Below, in pieces: positions 44,789-52,474 of a DNA stretch of 64,000 bases. The notes beneath the pieces are model-generated. The model did no database searches. It was given only the letters and a program-made list of their open reading frames with translations, and had not been told where the DNA came from. Where the stretch lies: contig JAJRXX010000003.1 of the NCBI GenBank assembly GCA_024276075.1, forward strand, positions 1-64,000, read 5' to 3'. This stretch comes from Planctomycetota bacterium (lineage in GTDB: Bacteria > Planctomycetota > Phycisphaerae > Phycisphaerales > Phycisphaeraceae). Position 1 is the first letter of the stretch; each line of letters starts with the position of its first letter. The position numbers were made by a program, and so were the translations under genes.

Positions 44789-45510
44789 CATACAGACATT
44801 TGCAATTGGGATTCGTGATCGCTGCTGTCGTATCCGGTGGCGGGTTTGCGTATGGGCAGAGTTCGTCGCTTTACGTCAGCGAAAACACCTCGACCCCCCG
44901 GCCGTTGATCTCGATCAACGGCGTGCCCGATCGCCTATCTCCTCAGATCGCACAGGTAAGCATGACGGCTGTGCGCCTGCCCGAGCCTCGTGAGTTCACG
45001 ATCAACGACCTGGTCACGATCGTTGTGCGTGAATCGACCGAAAGCGAATCGGAGAGCGAACTCGAAACCAAAAAGAGGGCCACGCTCAAGGCCCTGCTCG
45101 CCGCGTTTCCCAATTTTCAATTAAACAAGCTGGCTCAACTACAGCTTGGCCAATCGACCCTCAATGACGGAGAACCTGAATTTGACCTCACGGTCAACAA
45201 CAGATTTTTGAGCGAAGGCACATACGATCGCTCAGACTCCTTCACCACCCGGATCACGGCCAGGATTATCGACATCAAGCCCAACGGCACGTTCGTTCTC
45301 GAGGCCAGGAAATTCATAAGCAGCGACGGTGAGAGCCTGAACATCATCCTGACCGGTACCTGCCGCAAAGAGGATGTCGCCTCGGATAATACGATCTTGT
45401 CCACGCAGATTTACGACATGAGACTCGTTAAGGAGCACGAAGGCGAGGTCCGCGATGGTGCCAAGAAAGGCCTGCTGACCAAATTCTTTGAATTGCTTTT
45501 TAACTTCTGA
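44785..45510 (+). CDS. flgH: flagellar L-ring protein FlgH, without a lipobox cysteine
   Basis: A 241-residue FlgH forming the outer-membrane ring. It has the conserved central segment FTINDLVTIVVRESTESESESE and the C-terminal beta region, with GTFVLEARKFISSDGE. The start is GTG in a four-base overlap with flgA. The signal ends VSGGGFAYGQSS and has no Cys; classical FlgH is a lipoprotein. So either this FlgH is cleaved by signal peptidase I or it is anchored differently. This presence of FlgH implies an outer membrane. Confidence 0.88.
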   Translation: MTYRHLQLGFVIAAVVSGGGFAYGQSSSLYVSENTSTPRPLISINGVPDRLSPQIAQVSMTAVRLPEPREFTINDLVTIVVRESTESESESELETKKRATLKALLAAFPNFQLNKLAQLQLGQSTLNDGEPEFDLTVNNRFLSEGTYDRSDSFTTRITARIIDIKPNGTFVLEARKFISSDGESLNIILTGTCRKEDVASDNTILSTQIYDMRLVKEHEGEVRDGAKKGLLTKFFELLFNF

Positions 45511-45558
45511 CCATTGCTTAGCTGGCGCCCACCCACACGGGTGAGCAAGGATTAAATC

Positions 45559-46638
45559 ATGCTTCATCGCGGCACCATACTAACCCTGACCACCGTACTG
45601 ACGCTGAGCTTGACGGCTGGGGCTGCGGGCGTCCAGATCCAGGACCTGGTGCGCATTAAAGGGTCGGAATCAAACAAGCTAATCGGCATCGGCCTGGTGG
45701 TGGGCCTTCAGGGCACCGGTGACGGCGGAAAATTCCTGCCCGCCATGCGCCCGCTCACAGCGGTGATCCAACAGCTTATCGATCCAAACACTGTCGCGGG
45801 TGAGTTAGCCGACGCCAAAAACGTCGCGCTCGTGGCGCTGTCGGCGACGCTGCCGACTGTGGGCGTGCGTGAGGGAGACCGCGTCGACGTGCACATCAGC
45901 GCCATCGGCCCCGCCAAAAGCCTGGCCGGCGGAAGGCTCTTTACGATTCCCATGACGGGCCCCCTGCCCGGCTCGCCTATCTTCGCTTTTGCGGAAGGCG
46001 CAATCACCATTGAAAACTCCGACATCCTCACCGTGGGTCTGGTCAAGAAAGGCGCTCAACTCACGCGCGACGTGCTGACCAGTAGCCTCGATTCCGCGGG
46101 ACGGCTCACACTCGTTATCGACGACACACACGCCTCGTGGCCGACCGCGAACAATTTGGCCAATCTCATCAACGGCGTCATGGCGCCGGAAGGCGAGATA
46201 TTGGCGATGGCGTTTGATCAGAAAAATATTGTGATCCGAGTCCCCAAATACGAGCAGTCCGATCCCGCAGCGTTTATCAGCCAAGTCCTTCGATCGTTTG
46301 TCGACCCGTCGCAGATCAGCACCGGTGCCCGCGTGGTGATAAACGATCGCACCGGCACAATCGTCGTCAGCGGAGACGTGCAGGTCTCGCCGGTGATCAT
46401 CTCGCACAAAGGCCTCACGATCACGACCATCACGCCACCAATCCAACCGACCGCCCAAAACCCGATTCAGGACGCGGCTGGTTTCGTATCGATCGACCCC
46501 AGTTCCATTGGCGGGGCACAACTGGCAGACCTGTTGACTGCATTTAACCAGCTAAAAGTCGATGCCGCTGACCGTATCGCCATCGTGAAGGAGATACACC
46601 GCAGCGGCAAACTGCACGCACAATTGATTGTGGAGTAA
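45559..46638 (+). CDS. flgI: flagellar P-ring protein FlgI
   Basis: A 359-residue periplasmic ring protein of normal length. After a signal peptide (TLTTVLTLSLTAGAAGV) comes the family start VQIQDLVRIKGSESNKLIGIGLVVGLQGTGDGGK. The middle part, with RVDVHISAIGPAKSLAGGRL, and the end LLTAFNQLKVDAADRIAIVKEIHRSGKLHAQL are also classic. It sits directly after flgH and before the rod-binding protein, the standard order. Confidence 0.95.
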   Translation: MLHRGTILTLTTVLTLSLTAGAAGVQIQDLVRIKGSESNKLIGIGLVVGLQGTGDGGKFLPAMRPLTAVIQQLIDPNTVAGELADAKNVALVALSATLPTVGVREGDRVDVHISAIGPAKSLAGGRLFTIPMTGPLPGSPIFAFAEGAITIENSDILTVGLVKKGAQLTRDVLTSSLDSAGRLTLVIDDTHASWPTANNLANLINGVMAPEGEILAMAFDQKNIVIRVPKYEQSDPAAFISQVLRSFVDPSQISTGARVVINDRTGTIVVSGDVQVSPVIISHKGLTITTITPPIQPTAQNPIQDAAGFVSIDPSSIGGAQLADLLTAFNQLKVDAADRIAIVKEIHRSGKLHAQLIVE

Positions 46639-46688
46639 TCGCACTGGTCTCCAATGAGAGCGACCACAACCCTGGTTTGGAAACAGAC

Positions 46689-47072
46689 ATGAACATATCA
46701 ATCCCCACCGTAACGACGACACAGCTCGCAAGCCCACTGACATCTGGGTCGGTGGACACGACGCCGTTCGCGCATCTGCTGTCACCCATAGACACGGCGA
46801 CCGACCGCGTCGCCCAATCAAAAGAAGAACAAGTACACGAAGCCGCCCAGGCATTGGTCGCGTCCACATTGATCAAGCCGCTATTGGCACAGGCACGCAA
46901 AGACCCGTTCCGCACCGACCTGTTCCACGGCGGATTTGCCGAAGACACCTTCGGCGCTCAGCTCGATTCTATCGTAGCTGAACAGATCACAGGCGCGACC
47001 AACCTATCAATCGTCGAGGCGATCTACGACCGCATCCTGAACACGGGCGGAAAGGTGGACACCCATGGATAA
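46689..47072 (+). CDS. flgJ: rod-binding protein (FlgJ N-terminal domain only)
   Basis: A 127-residue protein from ATG 46689 (TTG at 46677 also open). It holds the rod-binding Rod domain AAQALVASTLIKPLLAQARK and FAEDTFGAQLDSIVAEQI. It lacks the C-terminal muramidase domain of gamma-proteobacterial FlgJ, as is usual in many phyla; a separate hydrolase must then open the peptidoglycan. It overlaps flgN by eight bases. Confidence 0.85.
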   Translation: MNISIPTVTTTQLASPLTSGSVDTTPFAHLLSPIDTATDRVAQSKEEQVHEAAQALVASTLIKPLLAQARKDPFRTDLFHGGFAEDTFGAQLDSIVAEQITGATNLSIVEAIYDRILNTGGKVDTHG

Positions 47073-47568
47073 GCAACTGGCTCGTCTCGAAACGTTAATT
47101 ATTCAACAGACATCCGCCCACGAACGGCTGCTGTCGCTGCTGGAACATAAGCGAGAATCGCTGCGTACCGCTGACCGCGATCAGATGACACGGTGCACCG
47201 AGCAGGAAAACCTGGTGGTGCAGGAGATCAGTGAATTAGAAAAGGAACGGCTGGGACTCGTGGGCGAGCTCACGCTAATCGTCGATCCGTCGGCGAAGGC
47301 ACCCATGCGTCTGGCCGAGCTAGCACAACAGTTAGACGAGCCCGGCCGGGGACGTCTGCTGGTCCTGCGAAGCCAACTGCTTGACCGAATGAAGCAGGTG
47401 CAGCGCGAAACCGCGGTGGTCAAGCGTGCGACCGAATCGGTCGTGCGTCACATGCAGGGATTATTCCAGATGGTCGGCAACGCGGTGGGCAACGGCGGCG
47501 TTTACAGCCAACGCGGCGCGCCGCCTCAACACGTTTTAGCAGTTAATACATTTAACGCCACAGCTTAG
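47065..47568 (+). CDS. flgN: FlgN-type flagellar export chaperone
   Basis: A 167-residue, strongly helical protein with heptad-like Leu/Glu spacing (LARLETLIIQQTSAHERLLSLLEHKRESL). It resembles FlgN, the cytoplasmic chaperone for hook-filament junction proteins. It lies immediately before flgK and flgL, its usual clients. Sequence similarity in this family is low, so the call leans on position, size and helicity. Confidence 0.8.
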   Translation: MDKQLARLETLIIQQTSAHERLLSLLEHKRESLRTADRDQMTRCTEQENLVVQEISELEKERLGLVGELTLIVDPSAKAPMRLAELAQQLDEPGRGRLLVLRSQLLDRMKQVQRETAVVKRATESVVRHMQGLFQMVGNAVGNGGVYSQRGAPPQHVLAVNTFNATA

Positions 47569-47646
47569 ATGACTCGTTACGCACGCCGGCAATGAGTATT
47601 CACACCTGACAACGAAAACCCGCATCGGCTACACGGACACGACACC

Positions 47647-49353
47647 ATGGGTTTGAGCAGCGCATTACAGATCGGGCGAACGGGGTTGCTCGCCAGCCAG
47701 ACGGCATTGGAGGTCACGGGCAACAACCTGGCGAATATCGCCACACCCGGATACCACCGCCAATCTGTCGTCCTCTCGTCGGCGCGACCCAATGAGGTGC
47801 AGCGGGGTATATTTCTGGGGCAGGGTGTCGAGGTCCAGAAGATCGTGCGTAACGTGAACGAGGCGCTGGAAAACCGCATCCGAAACAGTGTCGCCGACCA
47901 GTCTTATTCCCTCGCTAGGGAGGAAGTCCTTTCGCAGATCGAGGCGATTCAAAATGAGCTGTCCGACATCGACCTGACCACGCGCCTGAACAATCTCTTC
48001 AACGCGTTCAGTGAATTGGCTAATACGCCACTGGACAATTCCGTGCGCACGGTCGTCGTCCAGGAAGCGCAAACGCTCGCCACCTACGCCAATAATCTCC
48101 GCGCCGACTTGACCACCCAACGCACGCAGGTCGATGCGACACTGGGTGACGCGGTTAAGTCTGCGGACGACCTGCTGACACGGATCGCTCAGATCAACCT
48201 GGAGATCGTCAAAACGGAAGCCGGTGCGGGCGGCGCGCACGGCCTGCGTGACGAGCGGGATTCGCTGCTGGCGGAACTATCCGGGTTCATTGATATATCC
48301 ACCGTCGAGCAAACCAACGGAGCGGTAGACGTATTCGTCGGGTCGCTGCCAGTCGTTTTAGGCAACACGAGCCGCGGTATTGAGCTGCGCACGCAGACGG
48401 TCAACAATCAGCCTATCGTCGAGGTGGTCATCAAAGACGATAAGAGCTTGCTTCAGCCAACTTCGGGTCAAATTGCAGCACTGCTCGACAGCCGAACGCA
48501 AGACGTCGACAACGCGATCAACACGCTCGACAACTTTGCCGCCAGCTTGATCTTCGAGGTGAACCGCGTGCACAGCCAGGGGCAGGGCCCCAAACCGTTT
48601 ACCTCCATCACCGGCGCCACGCAGGTCGCCGACCCGACGCTGGCGTTGAACGACCCCAATGCCGGGCTGGACTTCATACCGACGCACGGCAGCTTCCAGG
48701 TCCATGTCACACAGAAGTCAACGGGTCAGCGCATCTCAACCGTTATTAACATCGACCTCGATGGCATCAATCCAGCTACAGACACCACGCTTAATAGCCT
48801 CGCCACAACCGTCGGAGGCGTTGCCAATATCAACGCTTCCGTAACCACCGACGGCAGGCTACAGATATCTAGCGTCACGAATGATTTTGAGATCACCTTC
48901 AGCGACGATTCGAGCGGTACGCTCGCGGCACTGGGGATCAATACCTTTTTCACGGGTAAGGATGCCTTCGACATCCAGGTTAATAGCGTGGTATCGCAGG
49001 ACCCAGGCAGGATTAACACCGCGCTGGGACACGTCCCGGGAGATAACCAAACCGCCTTGGCGATCGCAGCGCTGCGAGATCAGGGCGTCACCACGACAAA
49101 CGGCGTGAGCCTCACCGAGTTCTGGAACAAACATATCCAGGACTATGCGGTGCGTACCGCACAGACTCAGCAGCAACTCGATGCTGACACGATCGTCCGT
49201 CAAAACCTCGAAGCCAACCAACAAGCGATCAGCGGCGTCAACGCCGACGAAGAGGCGATCAACCTCTTGATCTTTCAGCGCGCATTCCAGGGCAGCGCAC
49301 GGTTTATAAGCGTCGTGGACCAGTTGCTCGAAACGTTGATGGCATTGGTATAG
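47647..49353 (+). CDS. flgK: flagellar hook-associated protein FlgK (HAP1)
   Basis: A 568-residue FlgK. The N-terminal D0/D1 part is classic (SALQIGRTGLLASQTALEVT, NNLANIATPGYHRQSVVL). The C-terminal helix ends VNADEEAINLLIFQRAFQGSARFISVVDQLLETLMAL. One flagellin hook-IN-like unit is seen in the middle (ending TLAALGINT, about residue 425). It caps the hook for filament growth, after FlgN. Confidence 0.94.
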   Translation: MGLSSALQIGRTGLLASQTALEVTGNNLANIATPGYHRQSVVLSSARPNEVQRGIFLGQGVEVQKIVRNVNEALENRIRNSVADQSYSLAREEVLSQIEAIQNELSDIDLTTRLNNLFNAFSELANTPLDNSVRTVVVQEAQTLATYANNLRADLTTQRTQVDATLGDAVKSADDLLTRIAQINLEIVKTEAGAGGAHGLRDERDSLLAELSGFIDISTVEQTNGAVDVFVGSLPVVLGNTSRGIELRTQTVNNQPIVEVVIKDDKSLLQPTSGQIAALLDSRTQDVDNAINTLDNFAASLIFEVNRVHSQGQGPKPFTSITGATQVADPTLALNDPNAGLDFIPTHGSFQVHVTQKSTGQRISTVINIDLDGINPATDTTLNSLATTVGGVANINASVTTDGRLQISSVTNDFEITFSDDSSGTLAALGINTFFTGKDAFDIQVNSVVSQDPGRINTALGHVPGDNQTALAIAALRDQGVTTTNGVSLTEFWNKHIQDYAVRTAQTQQQLDADTIVRQNLEANQQAISGVNADEEAINLLIFQRAFQGSARFISVVDQLLETLMALV

Positions 49354-49385
49354 CGAAAATGCCGTAGCACCACGGGTAAGAAACA

Positions 49386-51359
49386 ATGTCACAGATCAAC
49401 ACCGCCATTGGACGCGTCTCCACGTTACTGAGCAGCAACCAATTGCTGGCTCGGCTGCGCAATACACAAACCCGGCTACTCGATGTACAGGACGACATCA
49501 GCACCGGAATCAAAATTTCTCGGCCTTCCGACGCACCCTCTGATACGTCAGCGATCCTCAAGCTCCAGGGCCAACTCGAAGCCCGTCAGCAACACGAACA
49601 GAATCTGCGATTTGGCCTGACGCTGCTCAATAATACGGATCAGGGGCTGAGCGACGCGTTTAACATCGTTCTGGATGCCAAGAGCATCGCGTCAAGCCAG
49701 ATCGGGGTCGGTTCCGACACTACCACCCGCCAAGCTCAATCGGTGAACATTGACGCTCAGATACAAGAGCTTGTGAGGATCGCGAATCGAGAAATCCAGG
49801 ATATCGCCCTGTTTGGCGGACAACAAAGCACACAAACCACCGGTGCCCTTTTCGTCGAATTCCTAGGGGGCATCCAATACGTAGGCTCCACGGAAGACCT
49901 GAAAGGCGACTTCGGTCTAAGCCAACCGCTGGCGATTAATACGAACGGACAAGACGCGTTCGGCGCGCTGTCGACCCGTATCAAGGGCAGCGTCGACCTG
50001 AACCCTGGTGCCACCGCAGCGACTTTTCTCAAAGACGTCAACGGCGCCCAGGGTGTAGGTATCCGCAAGGGCTCGATCACCGTAACCGTCGGCGCGTCCT
50101 CCACCAATGTTGATTTAACCACTGCCGAAACCCTCGGTGACGTCACCACCCGCATTAACGACGCAATTACCACCCTCGGCGGCGGCGGGTCGGTCAGCGT
50201 TTCGGGATCGGGTTTCGTCGTTACGCCAGGAGGCACCACCACCACCATCAGCGACATCGGCACGGGACAAACGGCTGCCGATCTGGGCATCAACGTTTCC
50301 GCTACGGTCCCGCCAAACCTTCCTGTAGCCGGCGCTGATATCGACCCCAAACTCACCGAGTTGACGACCCTGGCTTCGCTGGGCGTGGCGGTTGACTTGG
50401 TCAACGGGCTGAAAATCACACAGGGGAACCAGACAAAAACCGCGGACTTCAGCACCGCCACCACGATTCAGGACGCGATCAATGTCATTGATCAGCTTCA
50501 ACTGGGCTTGCGTCTAGAGATCAACGCCGCCGGTACGGGTCTGGACCTGATCAGCGAGGTCAGCGGGATTGATCTTTCTATCGGTGAGAACAGTGGCGGG
50601 ACAACGGCAGGCGACTTGGGCCTACGATCATTTGGAACCGCAACCCTGCTGTCAGACTTCCAGAATGGTGTAGGTGTGACCGGCGTCACGGGCCAGGACG
50701 ACTTCGCCATTGAACTGCACAACGGAACCACGTTCAACGTCAACATCGACGGCGACGCCACGGTCTCCGACCTGCTAGCCACGATCCAGACCGCCGCCAC
50801 TGGCGCCGGCCTGACCGTTGGCACACCGGGCACAGGGGGCACCGACTTCAACGTAGGCCTGGCGCTGGACGGCAATGGTCTGACATTTGAAGACGGCACC
50901 GCAGGCGCAAGTGCCTTCCGCGTGGTACAGCTTGGCACGTCACTGGCTGCTACCCATCTGGGTATCAACACCGATGCGGGCACAGGCAACTCCATCATCG
51001 GACAAGACGTCGCGCAGGTGCGTGTCGACAGTCTTTTCACCCACATGATTAAATTACGCGACGCTTTGGTGAATGACAGCTCGACTGGCATCACTTTTGC
51101 AGGAGAAGGGTTGGAAAAGTCGCTCGACGGACTGGTCCGTATCAGAGCGACAGTCGGCGTCCGAAGCAGACAGGTTGAATCAGAACAGGAAAGGTCAGCG
51201 GAATTGAAGATTACCGAACAAACGTTTTTGAGCGAACTGAGGGACACCGACCTGACAGAAGCGATTACAAAGCTTGCACAACTGCAACAGCAGCTCGAAG
51301 CGGGCCTACTGGTCGGGTCGCAGAACCTGCAACTTAGCTTGTTGAGTTTCTTGCGCTAG
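49386..51359 (+). CDS. flgL: flagellar hook-associated protein FlgL (HAP3), oversized
   Basis: A 657-residue FlgL, roughly twice the usual ~300. The ends are normal: N-terminal LRNTQTRLLDVQDDISTGIK and C-terminal LTEAITKLAQLQQQLEAGLLVGSQNLQLSLLSFLR. Between about residues 200 and 530 lie three tandem hook-IN-like units of about 110 residues, ending AADLGINVS (~297), AGDLGLRSF (~407) and ATHLGINTD (~520). These should build exposed D2/D3-like domains at the junction. Flagellin (486 residues) is also longer than the minimal form. Confidence 0.9.
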   Translation: MSQINTAIGRVSTLLSSNQLLARLRNTQTRLLDVQDDISTGIKISRPSDAPSDTSAILKLQGQLEARQQHEQNLRFGLTLLNNTDQGLSDAFNIVLDAKSIASSQIGVGSDTTTRQAQSVNIDAQIQELVRIANREIQDIALFGGQQSTQTTGALFVEFLGGIQYVGSTEDLKGDFGLSQPLAINTNGQDAFGALSTRIKGSVDLNPGATAATFLKDVNGAQGVGIRKGSITVTVGASSTNVDLTTAETLGDVTTRINDAITTLGGGGSVSVSGSGFVVTPGGTTTTISDIGTGQTAADLGINVSATVPPNLPVAGADIDPKLTELTTLASLGVAVDLVNGLKITQGNQTKTADFSTATTIQDAINVIDQLQLGLRLEINAAGTGLDLISEVSGIDLSIGENSGGTTAGDLGLRSFGTATLLSDFQNGVGVTGVTGQDDFAIELHNGTTFNVNIDGDATVSDLLATIQTAATGAGLTVGTPGTGGTDFNVGLALDGNGLTFEDGTAGASAFRVVQLGTSLAATHLGINTDAGTGNSIIGQDVAQVRVDSLFTHMIKLRDALVNDSSTGITFAGEGLEKSLDGLVRIRATVGVRSRQVESEQERSAELKITEQTFLSELRDTDLTEAITKLAQLQQQLEAGLLVGSQNLQLSLLSFLR

Positions 51360-51368
51360 GTAGCGCAA
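51351..51368. other. palindrome across the flgL stop codon
   Basis: TTGCGCTAGGTAGCGCAA: a perfect 8-bp stem with a two-base loop, including the TAG stop of flgL. No T tract follows, so it is not an ordinary rho-independent terminator. It may mark a processing or pausing site before the 143-bp gap to fliW. Confidence 0.5.
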
Positions 51369-51502
51369 TGCTTGCGCGGCGGACGCGGCTATCGGCCAGT
51401 CGCCCACCCGCCCAAAATTCTGACGGCTGGATGCCGTCACCCGGGTCAAAAATACCACCGGGCGAAAATCCAGGATGGATGGCCGCATAAGGGTCTCGAA
51501 TC

Positions 51503-51949
51503 ATGATCCTCAATACAACGAGATTCGGGTCGGTACAGATCGACAACGACCGGATCATCACCTTCGCAAAAGGGCTGCTAGGGTTTGGTGAGTTCACGCG
51601 GTACGCCCTTTTGCAACCCGATGACGACAGCTATTTTTTCTGGCTGCAGTCGATCGATGCAATGGACCTGGCGTTTGTGGTGACCGATCCTCGCCTATTC
51701 GTGTCGAGCTACCGGGTCCCGTTCAAGCGTGAACAAATGGAATCGCTAGACCTGGAATCGCTAGACGATGCCGAGGTGTACGTGATCGTAAACAAACACG
51801 AGGATGTCCTGACGGGCAATCTCCAGGGGCCTTTGGTGATCAACATCGCCACGCGGATCGGTCAGCAATTGGTGTTGTCCGATCGCCGTTTCACGACACG
51901 TGTGCCGTTGGTTGAATTGTCTGTCCCCGCCGAAGCGGTGCCTGCGTAA
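51503..51949 (+). CDS. fliW: flagellar assembly factor FliW
   Basis: A 148-residue FliW. The start MILNTTRFGSVQIDNDRIIT and the conserved GLLGFGEFTRYAL plus FFWLQSIDAMDLAFVV are typical. FliW binds flagellin or, when flagellin is exported, CsrA, releasing repression of flagellin translation. Directly upstream of csrA and then the flagellin gene, so all three players are in one locus. Confidence 0.94.
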   Translation: MILNTTRFGSVQIDNDRIITFAKGLLGFGEFTRYALLQPDDDSYFFWLQSIDAMDLAFVVTDPRLFVSSYRVPFKREQMESLDLESLDDAEVYVIVNKHEDVLTGNLQGPLVINIATRIGQQLVLSDRRFTTRVPLVELSVPAEAVPA

Positions 51950-52060
51950 TCACCGCTTCCTGATCGGCGAGGCGTATCTCGCCGCCATGGGACCGACGCA
52001 CGGAAGCGTCGGCAAATAAAAGTACGGTCGGCACATCGCCACTGGTCACGTAGCCGACCC

Positions 52061-52079
52061 AGGCCCCAGGAAGGAGCCT
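52061..52079 (+). promoter_or_regulatory. possible CsrA-binding hairpin in the csrA leader
   Basis: AGGCCCC-AGGAA-GGAGCCT: a six-pair stem with one C-A mismatch and a loop containing GGA, seven bases before the csrA ATG. It includes the AGGAAGGAG ribosome binding site. This would fit autoregulation by CsrA, known in other bacteria. The stem is imperfect, so this is inference. Confidence 0.5.
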
Positions 52080-52085
52080 TGCCCC

Positions 52086-52349
52086 ATGCTTGTACTTTCC
52101 CGTCAGCGCGACGAGACGATTATCATCGGCGACAACATCGAGATTACCGTCGTCGATATCCGTGGGGAAAAGGTCCGTCTCGGCATCAACGCGCCTCGGC
52201 AAGTACAGGTACACCGCAAGGAGATTTACTCAGCGATCACACGTGAAAACACACAATCGACTCAGGTGTGTCTCAATGACCTTAATGTAGCGAACAATAA
52301 CCTGCGGCGACTAGGCAGACCCACAAAGACCACGCCGCGGAGTCAATAA
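52086..52349 (+). CDS. csrA: carbon storage/translation regulator CsrA
   Basis: An 87-residue CsrA (RsmA family), a homodimeric RNA-binding repressor recognising GGA in hairpin loops. It has the two RNA-contact regions: MLVLSRQRDETIIIGD (L4) and APRQVQVHRKEIY (R44). A ~25-residue C-terminal extension makes it longer than the ~61-75 standard. Flanked by fliW and the flagellin gene, whose leader carries a CsrA-type hairpin, so its main local target is probably flagellin mRNA. Confidence 0.95.
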   Translation: MLVLSRQRDETIIIGDNIEITVVDIRGEKVRLGINAPRQVQVHRKEIYSAITRENTQSTQVCLNDLNVANNNLRRLGRPTKTTPRSQ

Positions 52350-52351
52350 AC

Positions 52352-52372
52352 CACGCAGGCTCTGACTGCGTG
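52352..52372 (+). other. hairpin after csrA
   Basis: CACGCAG-GCTCTGA-CTGCGTG, a perfect seven-pair stem three bases after the csrA stop. No T tract follows. It could limit read-through or be part of the flagellin leader structure if transcription continues from csrA. Confidence 0.5.
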
Positions 52373-52404
52373 AACCGTTGTAGATGACACCCACCGAGGC
52401 AGCC

Positions 52405-52424
52405 TCCCCGCAGGAATCAGGGGA
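52405..52424 (+). promoter_or_regulatory. upstream GGA hairpin in the flagellin leader (second possible CsrA site)
   Basis: TCCCC-GCAGGAATCA-GGGGA: five pairs closing a ten-base loop with GGA at 52413-52415. It lies about 50 bases upstream of the main hairpin. Paired CsrA sites on flagellin leaders are known from Bacillus hag. An alternative stem GGGG-AAGAA-CCCC competes with it (52420-52432). Confidence 0.5.
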
Positions 52425-52454
52425 AGAACCCCGGTAGGGAATAAGATGAACCAG

Positions 52455-52474
52455 GACAATCAAGGAGGATTGTC
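52455..52474 (+). promoter_or_regulatory. CsrA-type hairpin enclosing the flagellin Shine-Dalgarno
   Basis: GACAATC (52455-52461) pairs perfectly with GATTGTC (52468-52474), leaving a six-base loop AAGGAG. The GGA is in the loop and the Shine-Dalgarno AAGGAGGA spans loop and stem. The ATG of the flagellin gene follows immediately at 52475. This matches the known CsrA preference for GGA in a hexaloop and predicts direct translational repression. Confidence 0.85.
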
